Part shown: piece after piece, positions 14,093 to 22,302 of the stretch | Layout of the letters: each line of letters starts with the position of its first letter | How positions within the stretch are numbered: the first letter of the stretch is position 1 | Source: a bacterium | GTDB lineage: Bacteria > Planctomycetota > J058 > JAJDCP01 | Assembly: GCA_030428695.1 (NCBI GenBank) | Contig: JAUIEM010000110.1 | Coordinates: 1-24,745 of the forward strand | Direction: 5' to 3' | Length of the DNA stretch: 24,745 nt | Notes under the pieces: model-generated | The model's database searches: none | What the model was told of the DNA's origin: nothing | The model's input: the letters and a program-made list of their open reading frames with translations, nothing else | Position numbers and translations under genes: made by a program

Positions 14093-16348
14093 TCAGGGCG
14101 TCAGATTGAAGCCGTAGAGGTTCTCGAGCATGTCGACGATCGCCGCGGCGAGGTCCTCCCGCACGCCGTCGAGGTAGTTCGCGTTGCCCATGCGGTACTG
14201 CGGAGGCATCTCGAGCTGCACCCCGTCGACCGTCGCGACGAAGCCCGGGTGCGTGGCGCCGGCGCTGCCGGGGACCACGTTCGCGTCCGGGGATTCCGCC
14301 GAGGAGCCGTGCCGGCGCATGATGTAGCCGCCGATCCGCAGGTTGACCTCGTGGTTTACCCCCTCGATCAGGTACAGCTTGTAGGGCTGCCCGTTCGGAT
14401 CGGTCGTCGCCCGCAGGTTCCCGTACAGCGAGTGGTTCCCGAACATCACCGCGTGCATGTCGGTCTCGAAGTTGGGCTGGGCCAGGCTCTCCGCGAGGTT
14501 CCAGGCCGAGGACCGGTTCACGGTGTTCAGGTTGTCGTTGAGCGTCGTGCGGAACAGGGCGTCGGCGTAGTCCGCCTCCTCGTCGAAGCCGAGGCCGTCG
14601 AACATCGTGTCGAGGTCGATGCGGTAGCCGATCATCAGCGGGCTGTCGCTGGCCGGATCGTCGTCGTCGTGGTCGTCGTGGCCGTGCAGGTCGAACATGG
14701 TGCCGGCGCCGAACTCCGCCTCGATCCGCTGCTGCTGGGCGATGATCGCGTCGTGGAAGCTGTTGTAGGCGAGGTTGTTGTCCGCGTCGGGGCCGTAGCC
14801 GTAGGGCACCAGCAGGACGTTGTCGTCCTCGTCGACCTCGGTCGCGCCCGTGCCGCGGCCGGAGCGGCGGTTGACGTCGACGTGGGCGCGGTCGATCATG
14901 AACTCGATGGTGTAGGGCGCCTCTCCGGTCAGATCCTCGAGCTCCCCGACCAGGCCCTCGAGCAGCTCGTGGCAGTCGGTGTCCGCCTGGTACCACAAGA
15001 GGTAGGCGCTGTCGAGCTCGGCGAACAGCTGCTCGCGGTCGGCCATCCAGGTCGGGGAGACCGCGCCGTCGTGGCCGGAGAGCAGCAGGATCGGCAGGGC
15101 GCCTTCCCGCATGACGCTGAATCCGGTCACCTCGATGTCGTCGTTGTTCTCGCCCTTGACCGCGGTGTTCCTGCCGATGAAGGTGCGGTAGGCGAAGGCC
15201 GGGAAGGCTTCACGGCTCACGCCGAGGTCGTCCGGGTCGCCGCCGACGCGGATCGTGTCGATCACGTTGTCGTTCTTCGACTCGATGGTGCCGAGGCGGA
15301 AGTCGATCACGCCGCCGTACACGCCGATGTGGGCGCCGGCCGGCTCGGGACCGAAGGTGCGCAGCAGGGCGCCGTCGAGCCGGGTCGGGCCCCAGGCGCC
15401 GCCGTCGATGATGATCTCGCTCTGTACGTAGACCGGAGTGGTGACCAGCAGCACCGGCAGACCGTTCTGCTCGAGGTCATCCCCGACCGCCTGGCTGACC
15501 GAGGCGGAGGCCTGAAAGCTCGCGGGCAGGACCGGCGGCAGGAAGTCGGTCACCTTGAACAGCTCGAAGACCGGGCCGTTCCACGAGCCGGAGTGCGGCA
15601 GCAGCACCTCGCTCAGGCCGGCGGGGCTGCCGTCGATGCGGCTCTGGACCTGCTTGCCGGCGAGCATCACGATCGCTCCCCCGGGAGCGGAGATGTTCGC
15701 GTCGACCAGCAGCTTCTCGCCGAACAGGCGGACGTGGCCGGGCAGCGGGGCCCGCGAGCTGCCGCCGCCGAAGGCGCTGAGCCGACCTTCGGCCGACAAG
15801 CTGCGCGGGTCTCCGGTGGTGTAGCTGCCGCCGCCGGTCGGGAGGCCGGTGCTGGGGGAGCCGTCGGGGCTGCCGCCGGTCGAGCTTCCGCCGCCGGTCG
15901 CGTCGCCGCCGATGCCCGGGAGCAGGGAGGGCACGGGGAGCGGGAGCAGGATGTCGTTGTCCGCGAAGTCGAGGGCGGACACCGTCAGGTCGGCCGCGCT
16001 GACGTCGGAGCCCTGGGCGAGCGAGACGCCGTGGGTTCCCAGCAGGACGAGCCGTCCGTCGCTGAAGACCGTGCCGGCGACCTTGCAGACGCCGCGGACC
16101 CGCAGCACGAACAGGTCGCTCGCGCTCTTCTGCAGGATCCAGAGGCTCTCGCCGAGCGCGAGGTCGAGGTTGTCGACGGTCAGGAAGGCCGGGCCGGGGT
16201 TCGCGCTGCTGACGACGATGTCGCCGCTGGCGAGGACGTCGACGGACGCGACATTGGTGCTGCTCAGAGTGTTGCCGATGCCGCCGAAGGCCGGGCTGGC
16301 GACGGCGACGATCAGCAGCGTCGAGAGAAGGTGGAAGGTCCTGTGCAT
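14093..16348 (-). CDS. Secreted haemagglutinin-like / N-formylglutamate amidohydrolase-like fusion
   Basis: This is a 751-residue exported protein. Residues 1-22 are a Sec signal (basic start, hydrophobic core LLSTLLIVAVA, small residues at the end). Residues 25-135 resemble the carbohydrate-dependent haemagglutination (TPS-type) domain of filamentous haemagglutinins: VDVLASGDIVV, then LLGTHGVSLAQGSDVSAA and LTVSALDF. A Gly/Ser-rich linker spans 150-175 and a further haemagglutinin-like strand set 205-255. Residues about 415-751 match N-formylglutamate amidohydrolase: LLSGHDGAVSP near 427, DRAHVDVNRRSG near 490, FDLHGHDDHDDDD near 553-565, VNLRIGGYIMRRHG near 665, and HPGFVATVDGVQLEMP near 705. 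These carry the expected metal-binding and catalytic histidines and acids. It should therefore be a surface or periplasmic zinc amidohydrolase of unknown substrate. AGGAGA precedes the ATG at 16348. Confidence 0.72.
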   Translation of the reverse strand: MHRTFHLLSTLLIVAVASPAFGGIGNTLSSTNVASVDVLASGDIVVSSANPGPAFLTVDNLDLALGESLWILQKSASDLFVLRVRGVCKVAGTVFSDGRLVLLGTHGVSLAQGSDVSAADLTVSALDFADNDILLPLPVPSLLPGIGGDATGGGSSTGGSPDGSPSTGLPTGGGSYTTGDPRSLSAEGRLSAFGGGSSRAPLPGHVRLFGEKLLVDANISAPGGAIVMLAGKQVQSRIDGSPAGLSEVLLPHSGSWNGPVFELFKVTDFLPPVLPASFQASASVSQAVGDDLEQNGLPVLLVTTPVYVQSEIIIDGGAWGPTRLDGALLRTFGPEPAGAHIGVYGGVIDFRLGTIESKNDNVIDTIRVGGDPDDLGVSREAFPAFAYRTFIGRNTAVKGENNDDIEVTGFSVMREGALPILLLSGHDGAVSPTWMADREQLFAELDSAYLLWYQADTDCHELLEGLVGELEDLTGEAPYTIEFMIDRAHVDVNRRSGRGTGATEVDEDDNVLLVPYGYGPDADNNLAYNSFHDAIIAQQQRIEAEFGAGTMFDLHGHDDHDDDDPASDSPLMIGYRIDLDTMFDGLGFDEEADYADALFRTTLNDNLNTVNRSSAWNLAESLAQPNFETDMHAVMFGNHSLYGNLRATTDPNGQPYKLYLIEGVNHEVNLRIGGYIMRRHGSSAESPDANVVPGSAGATHPGFVATVDGVQLEMPPQYRMGNANYLDGVREDLAAAIVDMLENLYGFNLTP

Positions 16349-16568
16349 CGTGAATCTCCTGGTGGTTGGCACGCCGCTCCCCACGCGCGGCTCTCTCGAG
16401 CGCGTCGCTGCACGGTTGCAGCTGCGGTGGGAAGTGTCGGGTGCGGGTTCACCCCTCGACTCGAAGAATAGCGAGCGTAAACGCCATTCACGGATGCAAA
16501 ACGTAAATATCTTTTACTTTTTCGGTCGCCTCCTACCCGAACCCTTTTTCCTCGCCGACGCACAGCGC
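16349..16568. other. Intergenic region with an AT-rich island
   Basis: This 220-base gap lies between the giant gene's stop and the start of the haemagglutinin-like gene, both minus strand. Positions about 16470-16555 are strikingly AT-rich for this genome, with runs TTTTACTTTTT and CCCTTTTTCC. It presumably holds the promoter for the downstream secreted protein. I find no clean -35/-10 pair, although TATTCT occurs on the minus strand near 16465-16470. Confidence 0.4.
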
Positions 16569-19500
16569 TCACTTGTGCGCGTACTTCACCTGGTAGCGCT
16601 TGCTCTTCTTGTCCTGCTCGAGGCGCACGTACCAGGGCGCGGACACCCAGGATCCCGTCATCTTCTCGTTGTTCGCCACCTCGATGTAGAGGTCGAGCGA
16701 GTTGGTGAAGTCCGCGTTCTGGAGGTCCGCCTGGCTCAGCACGTCGCTGACCGGGGCCGGGAAGGTGTGGCTGAAGTTGCGCAGCTTGACCTTCATCGGC
16801 TTCTTGTCGAGCACGACGGGGCTCTCGAACAGGTAGGAGCCCGGGGCGTACTTGTACAGGCGATAGCCACCCTTCGGGGTCAGCTCGAGCAGCCAGCCTC
16901 CCCGCCAGTGCCGGCCGCCGGGGATGCCGACGAAGCCGTGCTTCTTGCGCCGCTTCTCGACCCGGGTCTGGGTCTTCTTGGTCAGCACGTTCTCGTCGTT
17001 CGGGTCGAACTGGTAGAGCGCGTACTCGCCGCTGGCGGCGAACCACTGCATCAGATACTCCCTGCCGATCGGGATGAAGCTCCCGAACTCGTCGCCCTTC
17101 TTCCCCCAGCTCAAGGTCCGCTTGTGCGCCACAGGCTGGTCCTTGGACGGGTCGACGCGGTACAGGTGACACTTGCCCCCGCCGATCGCGAGCAGCCACT
17201 GATCCCCGACCGCGGTGAACTGCATGTCCGGGGTGATGGCGCCGAGCGTGCCGTCCTTGAGGTGTGGATCGATCAGCGCGTCCTTCGCGTTGTTGACGTC
17301 GAGCCGGTAGAGCGCCCACACCCCCGTCTTGCGCGCGATATGCAGGGCGTGCCCGGAGCCGACCGGCAGCACGACGTCCGTCTTCCCGAAGCCCGGCCAG
17401 GAGCCCTTGCTGGTCTGGCGCGGCAGAGGATCCTCCTCCGTCGGCGCGAACGTCCAGATCTCGTACGTCTTCGCGTTCCGGTTGTGCATCAGCATGTGCC
17501 CGGAGCCGCAGGGCAGGAAGGAGTCCCCTTCGATGTCCGCCCACTTCTTCCGCTGCGGGATCACGCGGATCTGTTTGTCCAGCCAGCGCACCTTGCTCGT
17601 GTAGTCGTTGTCCCAGAAGCGCACGTACAGGTCGGCGTCGCGCTGGTCCCACTTCAGCTTCATCTCCCAGGGGCCCTTGCCGCGCTGTTCGAGCGCGAAG
17701 TCACGGACCTTGTCGCAGGTCGCGTTGAGGATCCTGCCCTGCTTGTCGATCGAGAGCTTCCAGTTCTGGTTGTTCGTGTTCGTGTAGCCGCGCCGCTGCT
17801 GCCCCGACAGGTCGACGACCGGCAGCTGCTTGTGCCGCTCGACGGCGACCTCGACGTAGACGTGCAGCTCGGCGACCTCGACCTCCCCCTTGCCGGGCAC
17901 CGCGAGCTTCTTCGCCACCTTCTCCGAGGGGAACTGGTTCTTGAGCGGCGTCCGGATCTCGCGGTCGAAGAAGCCGAAGCCGCTGCCCGAGAAGGCCGTC
18001 CGCTTCGAGCGCTTCTTGACCTGATCCTTACCGCCGATGTGCAGGACGTCGTCGCCGACGTAGTCGTCCTCGACGCAGCGCAGCCAGTGGTCGACGCCGC
18101 CCCGCCCGCACTGGATCCAGAACATGTAGTCGACGTCGGCGAACTTGCGCGCGATCGGCATCTTCTTGACCAGGTCGATCTTGCGCACGAGCAGGGCCTT
18201 CTGCGGGGCGACATCCAGCACCTTGCCGGTGCGTTCCTCGATGCCGACCGAGAGCGGCGGCAGCAGGTTCTTCGGCCGGGAGAAGTCCGCGCTCTCGGAG
18301 ACCTGCAGGTAGAAGTCGATCACCCCCGCCTCGTTGGGGGCCTGGGAGAGCTCCCACATGCTCGGCTGCAGCTTCTCGAGCACCGCGTCCGGCACGCGGC
18401 AGGTGTAGGAGCGGAGCGGCAGGTCCTTGACCAGGTTGCTGGTCGTGCCCTGGAGGTTGATCGACTGGTCGAGGACGTAGTCGTCCGATTCCCAGAACTT
18501 GACCGACAGCTTGCCCTCCTTCTTCGGCCAGTAGATCCAGAGCACGAAGCGGCCCCTGGCTGTCTGGCGGAACTCGAAGCCGTGGATGATCAACGGGCAG
18601 CGCCCCTCGCCGTCGTAGCCCATCTTCTTCGCGGCCTTGTAGGCGGCGGTGAACCCGAAGTAGGACGCGATCGCGGACGAGACGATGCCGATGGCGGCGC
18701 ACGCGAGCAGCACCCAGCCGATCGGGTTGGTCGAGCCCGCCACCGCGAGGCCGACGATCCCCGCCGCCAGCCCGACTGCGCTCATCGCCATGCTGAGGTG
18801 GTCGCCCTCGAGGTAGGCGTCGCCGAAGGACAGGAGCCCGAGGAACAGGCCGAGGGGACCGAGCACCTTGCCCGCCTTGTCCGCCCACGCCACGATCGCT
18901 CGGGAGGCGCTGCTGAGGAAGCTCGAGAAGCGCGCCAGCTTGCCGGCGTTGATCAGGTAGTCCGCCCCGCGGCCGACCAGCTTCGCGCCGGTCTCGGCGT
19001 AGCCGACGTAGTCGCCGGTGGTCGAGGCGATGGTGACCAGCATCTCGACCTCGACGGCCTTCGACAGGTTCGTCCCCTGCTGCAGGCTGTGGATCGACAG
19101 CCGCTTGCCGAGCCCGAGGTTGAAGAGCAGCACCACCTCGTTGAGCTGCTCGTAGTGGATCTCCGTCGGCGGGAGCTCGGAGTTGCGGGCGATCCAGTCG
19201 ACGTAGGAGGCCTTGCCCATGTCCTGGTAGGGGTAGTCGGAAGACGACCGGGGCTGCTTCGTGTCCCCGTGGCGGATGGAGACGCCCGTCAGCTTCTTCA
19301 GCGCCGCCTTGACCTTCTGCCGGTACTTCGCGATCAGCGGCGCGTCCTTGCGCTCGGTGGCGGCGCCGAGGTTGACCATCAGGTCGATCAGCGTCTCCTG
19401 CGCCTCGGCCGCCGGCTTCCCCGTCTCGATGCGCTTGGTGTTCTGCTTCCCCGCCGCCGTGCGCTCGAGCTGGGCGACCTCGACACCGAGGGCGCAGGCC

Positions 19501-21818
19501 AGGGTCTTCTTGCAGTCCAGCTCGTAGCTGCTCAGCCCGTGGAACTTCAGCGCCGGATAGAGCTCGCACCAGGCCTCGAGGTCGAGGCCGGCGTAGCGCG
19601 GCGAGCGCTGCCCGACGTCGAGGTCGCGCACCCACAGCGGGCTCGGGCGGACGCTCCCGGCGAACACCTCGGGCTGGAAGACGCTGCGCAGGAAGCGGTA
19701 GCCGAGCCGGGTCTCGCCGAGCAGGTAGAGCGGGGCGCTCGCGCGCAGCGCCTTCGTCCGCCAGCTCTTGTGCTCCTTGGCCGGCAAGCCCGCGATCACG
19801 CCCTGCACCTGCGGGGTCGAGAGGAAGGCGAGGTAGGCGGCGAGGCCCTGCTCGACCAGCGCGAGCTCGGTGGCGATCTGCTTCTGGCCGAGCTTGATGT
19901 CGCGCCGGATCCCGGTGGCGATCTTCTGGTGGCCGGAGGCGGTCGCGCCGAAGGAGCCCTGCACGAGCAGCGCCTGGCGCCGCGCGATGTCGAGGAAGTA
20001 CTTGCGCGTACGGGTCTTGTACAGCTCGAGCAGATGGCCGACGCCCTGCGCCGGAGCGGCGTCCGTGCCCTTCTTCAGGAAGGTCGCGTAGAGCGCGTCC
20101 CGGCGCTTCGTCGCCTCGCCCACGGGGCCTCGCATCGGCTCGATGCCGAAGAGGTTGACGCCGGCGCGGACGACCCGCCGCAGGTAGTAGCTCTGCTGCT
20201 CCCAGGCGCTGTGCTTGAAGCCGGCGGTCAGGGAGTTGACCCCCTCGCCCGCGGCGAAGTCGACCAGCTTCAGGGCGCCCCCGGCAGCCTTGCAGCCGAG
20301 GGGGATGCGCACGGGGCCGGAGTGCAGCTTGCGCAGGAAGTCCCGGGCGACCAGCTTGCGCTCGAGTGCCGGCGGCGCGGCCCAGGTGCGGGTCGGCGCC
20401 TGCCAGTCCCAGTCGAGGGCGTCCGGCTTGCGCTGCAGGGTCCAGGCGAAGTCGCCCTCCGGCAGCTTCCAGTCCTCGCTGAGCCGCGCGTAGCAGCGCT
20501 CGAGCGCGGTGCGGGCGCGCTGCTTACGGGCGTCCTTGCCGGCGAACAGGGGAGCCGCCGTCGTCGCGAGCACGTCGTGGCCGAGGCCGACCGCGTGGCT
20601 GAGCAAGGCCTGGGCGATCTTCGGGTCGTCCCCGGTCGCCGCCTTCGCGAGGGGCTCGGCGGCCCGCGCCAGGGCGAGCGCGAAGCAGGCGAGCGCGGCC
20701 GGGGGCTCGCCGCCCTCGAGCGCGCTGCGCGCCGCCTGCACGCGCCGCGCCAGCGCCCAGAGCAGGTGGCGCGAGGCGAGCTCCTGCAGGTCGGGGCTGC
20801 CGGTCTTCGAGAGCAGGACGCCGAGCGCGAGGCCGACCCGCTCGTCCTGCTCGAGGCTCGCGAGCTTGGGCAGCGCGGTCTCCACGCGGTGGGCGAAGTC
20901 GCTGTCGAAGGCCGTCTTCGCCTTCCCCGCGGTCTCGAGGGCCTGGAGCAGGCAGGCGGCGCGGAACAGCCGGGCCAGGCTCGCGTCGCCCTGGCCGGCT
21001 CCGGGGACCAGCGTGAAGCCGCCCTCGAGCTGCGAGACCTGCCGGTGCGCCGTCGCGTCGAGCTTGGCGAGCAGCGGCAGCAGGGTGTCGTCCTTCGGAG
21101 CGGCCCGCACCTTCTCGTCGCCGGCGCCGATCGTCGCCGTGCGCAGACCGAGGATGCGGGCGTAGGAGAGCTGCCCGGCGGGCAGGGTCTCGAACGCCCC
21201 GGGCAGGGGCTCGGCCACCGAGGTCAAGAGCTCGCAGGCGCCTTCGGGGATGCCCCGCAGCGTCGCGCGCCCGGCCGCGTCGAGCTGCACCGGCTTGAGG
21301 CTGCCGTCGGCGCAGCGCAGGAGGGCGGGGCGCGAGGCGATCGGCTTCTGGCTGAGCGCGTCGAGCACCTGGAAGCGCAGCCCGCGGTCGTACAGGGCCG
21401 GCCACTCGGTGCGGAAGCAGCGCTTGCCCTTGTGCAGGAGCTCGATGCCGAGCTCGAAGTAGCGGCCCTCCTTCTCGCCGGGCTTCTCGCACACCGGGAC
21501 CAGCGTCGCGGCCGCCCCCGCGACCGCCAGGCGGAGGGTCGTGCAGGGCTGCCCCGCGGTCGGCTTGTAGCGGTTCTTGTGGGTCTTCAGCGCGAAGCGG
21601 TTCTTCTGCCAGCTGCCCTGGAAGGTCGCCAGCAGGTCGTCCTTGCCCGCGTTCTCCCGCTTCTGCACGGTCTTGTCGCCGACGCGCAGCTTGAAGTTGT
21701 CCAGCTCGAGGACACGGATCTCGAGCGGGCCGTCGGGGGCTCTTCCCTCGATGGTGACCGTCATCGTCTTCGACGGGTCGGACTGGACGTTCGGCACGAA
21801 GCGCGCGCTGAGCGGCAT
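16569..21818 (-). CDS. Giant multidomain protein, candidate membrane-active effector or toxin
   Basis: This is a 1749-residue protein with no Sec signal. Residues 1-100 look like an Ig-type beta domain (MTVTIEGRAPDGPLEIRVLEL). Residues 140-200 resemble a carboxypeptidase-regulatory-like domain. Residues 200-950 are mostly helical. Hydrophobic segments at about 984-1003 and 1008-1060 (Gly/Ala-rich hairpins) sit before a KAAKKMGYDG turn, a pattern like the membrane-inserting part of VasX-type or other polymorphic effectors. Residues 1083-1425 hold three copies of a beta module marked by F/V-W/E-x-D/N-D-Y. Five propeller-like units follow at about 1430-1667 (G-x-G-H-x-L, L-Y-R/Q-x-D motifs), and a final beta segment runs to the end. 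GGAGG precedes the ATG at 21818, and the 108-residue gene ends 25 bases upstream. Secretion, toxicity and target are inference; a large structural adhesin is the main alternative. Confidence 0.7.
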   Translation of the reverse strand: MPLSARFVPNVQSDPSKTMTVTIEGRAPDGPLEIRVLELDNFKLRVGDKTVQKRENAGKDDLLATFQGSWQKNRFALKTHKNRYKPTAGQPCTTLRLAVAGAAATLVPVCEKPGEKEGRYFELGIELLHKGKRCFRTEWPALYDRGLRFQVLDALSQKPIASRPALLRCADGSLKPVQLDAAGRATLRGIPEGACELLTSVAEPLPGAFETLPAGQLSYARILGLRTATIGAGDEKVRAAPKDDTLLPLLAKLDATAHRQVSQLEGGFTLVPGAGQGDASLARLFRAACLLQALETAGKAKTAFDSDFAHRVETALPKLASLEQDERVGLALGVLLSKTGSPDLQELASRHLLWALARRVQAARSALEGGEPPAALACFALALARAAEPLAKAATGDDPKIAQALLSHAVGLGHDVLATTAAPLFAGKDARKQRARTALERCYARLSEDWKLPEGDFAWTLQRKPDALDWDWQAPTRTWAAPPALERKLVARDFLRKLHSGPVRIPLGCKAAGGALKLVDFAAGEGVNSLTAGFKHSAWEQQSYYLRRVVRAGVNLFGIEPMRGPVGEATKRRDALYATFLKKGTDAAPAQGVGHLLELYKTRTRKYFLDIARRQALLVQGSFGATASGHQKIATGIRRDIKLGQKQIATELALVEQGLAAYLAFLSTPQVQGVIAGLPAKEHKSWRTKALRASAPLYLLGETRLGYRFLRSVFQPEVFAGSVRPSPLWVRDLDVGQRSPRYAGLDLEAWCELYPALKFHGLSSYELDCKKTLACALGVEVAQLERTAAGKQNTKRIETGKPAAEAQETLIDLMVNLGAATERKDAPLIAKYRQKVKAALKKLTGVSIRHGDTKQPRSSSDYPYQDMGKASYVDWIARNSELPPTEIHYEQLNEVVLLFNLGLGKRLSIHSLQQGTNLSKAVEVEMLVTIASTTGDYVGYAETGAKLVGRGADYLINAGKLARFSSFLSSASRAIVAWADKAGKVLGPLGLFLGLLSFGDAYLEGDHLSMAMSAVGLAAGIVGLAVAGSTNPIGWVLLACAAIGIVSSAIASYFGFTAAYKAAKKMGYDGEGRCPLIIHGFEFRQTARGRFVLWIYWPKKEGKLSVKFWESDDYVLDQSINLQGTTSNLVKDLPLRSYTCRVPDAVLEKLQPSMWELSQAPNEAGVIDFYLQVSESADFSRPKNLLPPLSVGIEERTGKVLDVAPQKALLVRKIDLVKKMPIARKFADVDYMFWIQCGRGGVDHWLRCVEDDYVGDDVLHIGGKDQVKKRSKRTAFSGSGFGFFDREIRTPLKNQFPSEKVAKKLAVPGKGEVEVAELHVYVEVAVERHKQLPVVDLSGQQRRGYTNTNNQNWKLSIDKQGRILNATCDKVRDFALEQRGKGPWEMKLKWDQRDADLYVRFWDNDYTSKVRWLDKQIRVIPQRKKWADIEGDSFLPCGSGHMLMHNRNAKTYEIWTFAPTEEDPLPRQTSKGSWPGFGKTDVVLPVGSGHALHIARKTGVWALYRLDVNNAKDALIDPHLKDGTLGAITPDMQFTAVGDQWLLAIGGGKCHLYRVDPSKDQPVAHKRTLSWGKKGDEFGSFIPIGREYLMQWFAASGEYALYQFDPNDENVLTKKTQTRVEKRRKKHGFVGIPGGRHWRGGWLLELTPKGGYRLYKYAPGSYLFESPVVLDKKPMKVKLRNFSHTFPAPVSDVLSQADLQNADFTNSLDLYIEVANNEKMTGSWVSAPWYVRLEQDKKSKRYQVKYAHK

Positions 21819-21843
21819 CTCTGTCCTCCGGTGCGTTGTGGGC

Positions 21844-22170
21844 TCAGGCGGCCCAGACGACCTGCTGGTGCGGCTCGGACGCCGAGCGGCAGATGCTCGG
21901 CACGGTCAGCTCGACGCCGCGGACCTTGATCGCGTGCTTGCCGAGCACGACCTGCTCGGTCTTGAGGCAGCCCTGCGCGTCGGTCTCGGCGGCCTTCCCG
22001 TCGACCGTGCACGCGACCCCGCGCAGCGGCTGCAGCCGCGGGTCGAGCAGCTGCACGTGCAGCTTGTACCGGTTGTCGGCGACGACGATCCTGTACGGCC
22101 GGCCGGCGCGGATGCGGATGCTGTCGCTCGCGATCTCACTCAGGCGGGTCTTGACGGTCTCTCTGTCCAC
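21844..22170 (-). CDS. Small beta-domain protein encoded just before the giant gene
   Basis: This 108-residue protein has no signal or membrane segment. Residues 1-20 form a helix (VKTRLSEIASDSIRIR). The rest reads as a small Ig/transthyretin-like fold: YRIVVADNRYKLHVQLLDP, then PLRGVACTVDGKAAETDAQG and a closing strand pair. The 'LLDP..PL..V..TVDG...TDAQG' pattern is common in accessory domains of proteins encoded with contractile injection systems and their effectors; this is recollection of a pattern, not a search. The start is GTG at 22170, with GGAGGAG six bases upstream. It is co-directional with the 1749-residue gene, 25 bases apart, so an adaptor, chaperone or neutralising partner is plausible. 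It shares no obvious sequence with the giant protein. Confidence 0.65.
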   Translation of the reverse strand: MDRETVKTRLSEIASDSIRIRAGRPYRIVVADNRYKLHVQLLDPRLQPLRGVACTVDGKAAETDAQGCLKTEQVVLGKHAIKVRGVELTVPSICRSASEPHQQVVWAA

Positions 22171-22265
22171 GGGGTGCTCCTCCCTCCGGCGCTCGGAGAG
22201 GGGAAGTGCAACGGGCGTGCCGCGAGGGAGTGGCGGCCGCTTCGGGGGCGGGAGGAGCCGTGGCC

Positions 22266-22297
22266 GTCGGGGCTGTCCGGAATCCGGACAGCCCGAC
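22266..22297 (-). terminator. Hairpin after the phosphoglycerate mutase gene
   Basis: The arms 22266-22280 and 22284-22297 pair perfectly apart from one bulged G, around the loop AAT. It begins five bases after the gpmI stop on the minus strand. No T-run follows. It separates gpmI from the effector-like pair downstream. Confidence 0.55.
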
Positions 22298-22302
22298 AGC
22301 GC

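Noticed and set aside
15849..21929. A 2026-codon open frame on the + strand.
   Set aside because: It runs antisense across two genes with clear domains, and its translation is low-complexity Arg/Leu/Glu/Val sequence. Long antisense frames are expected at this GC content.
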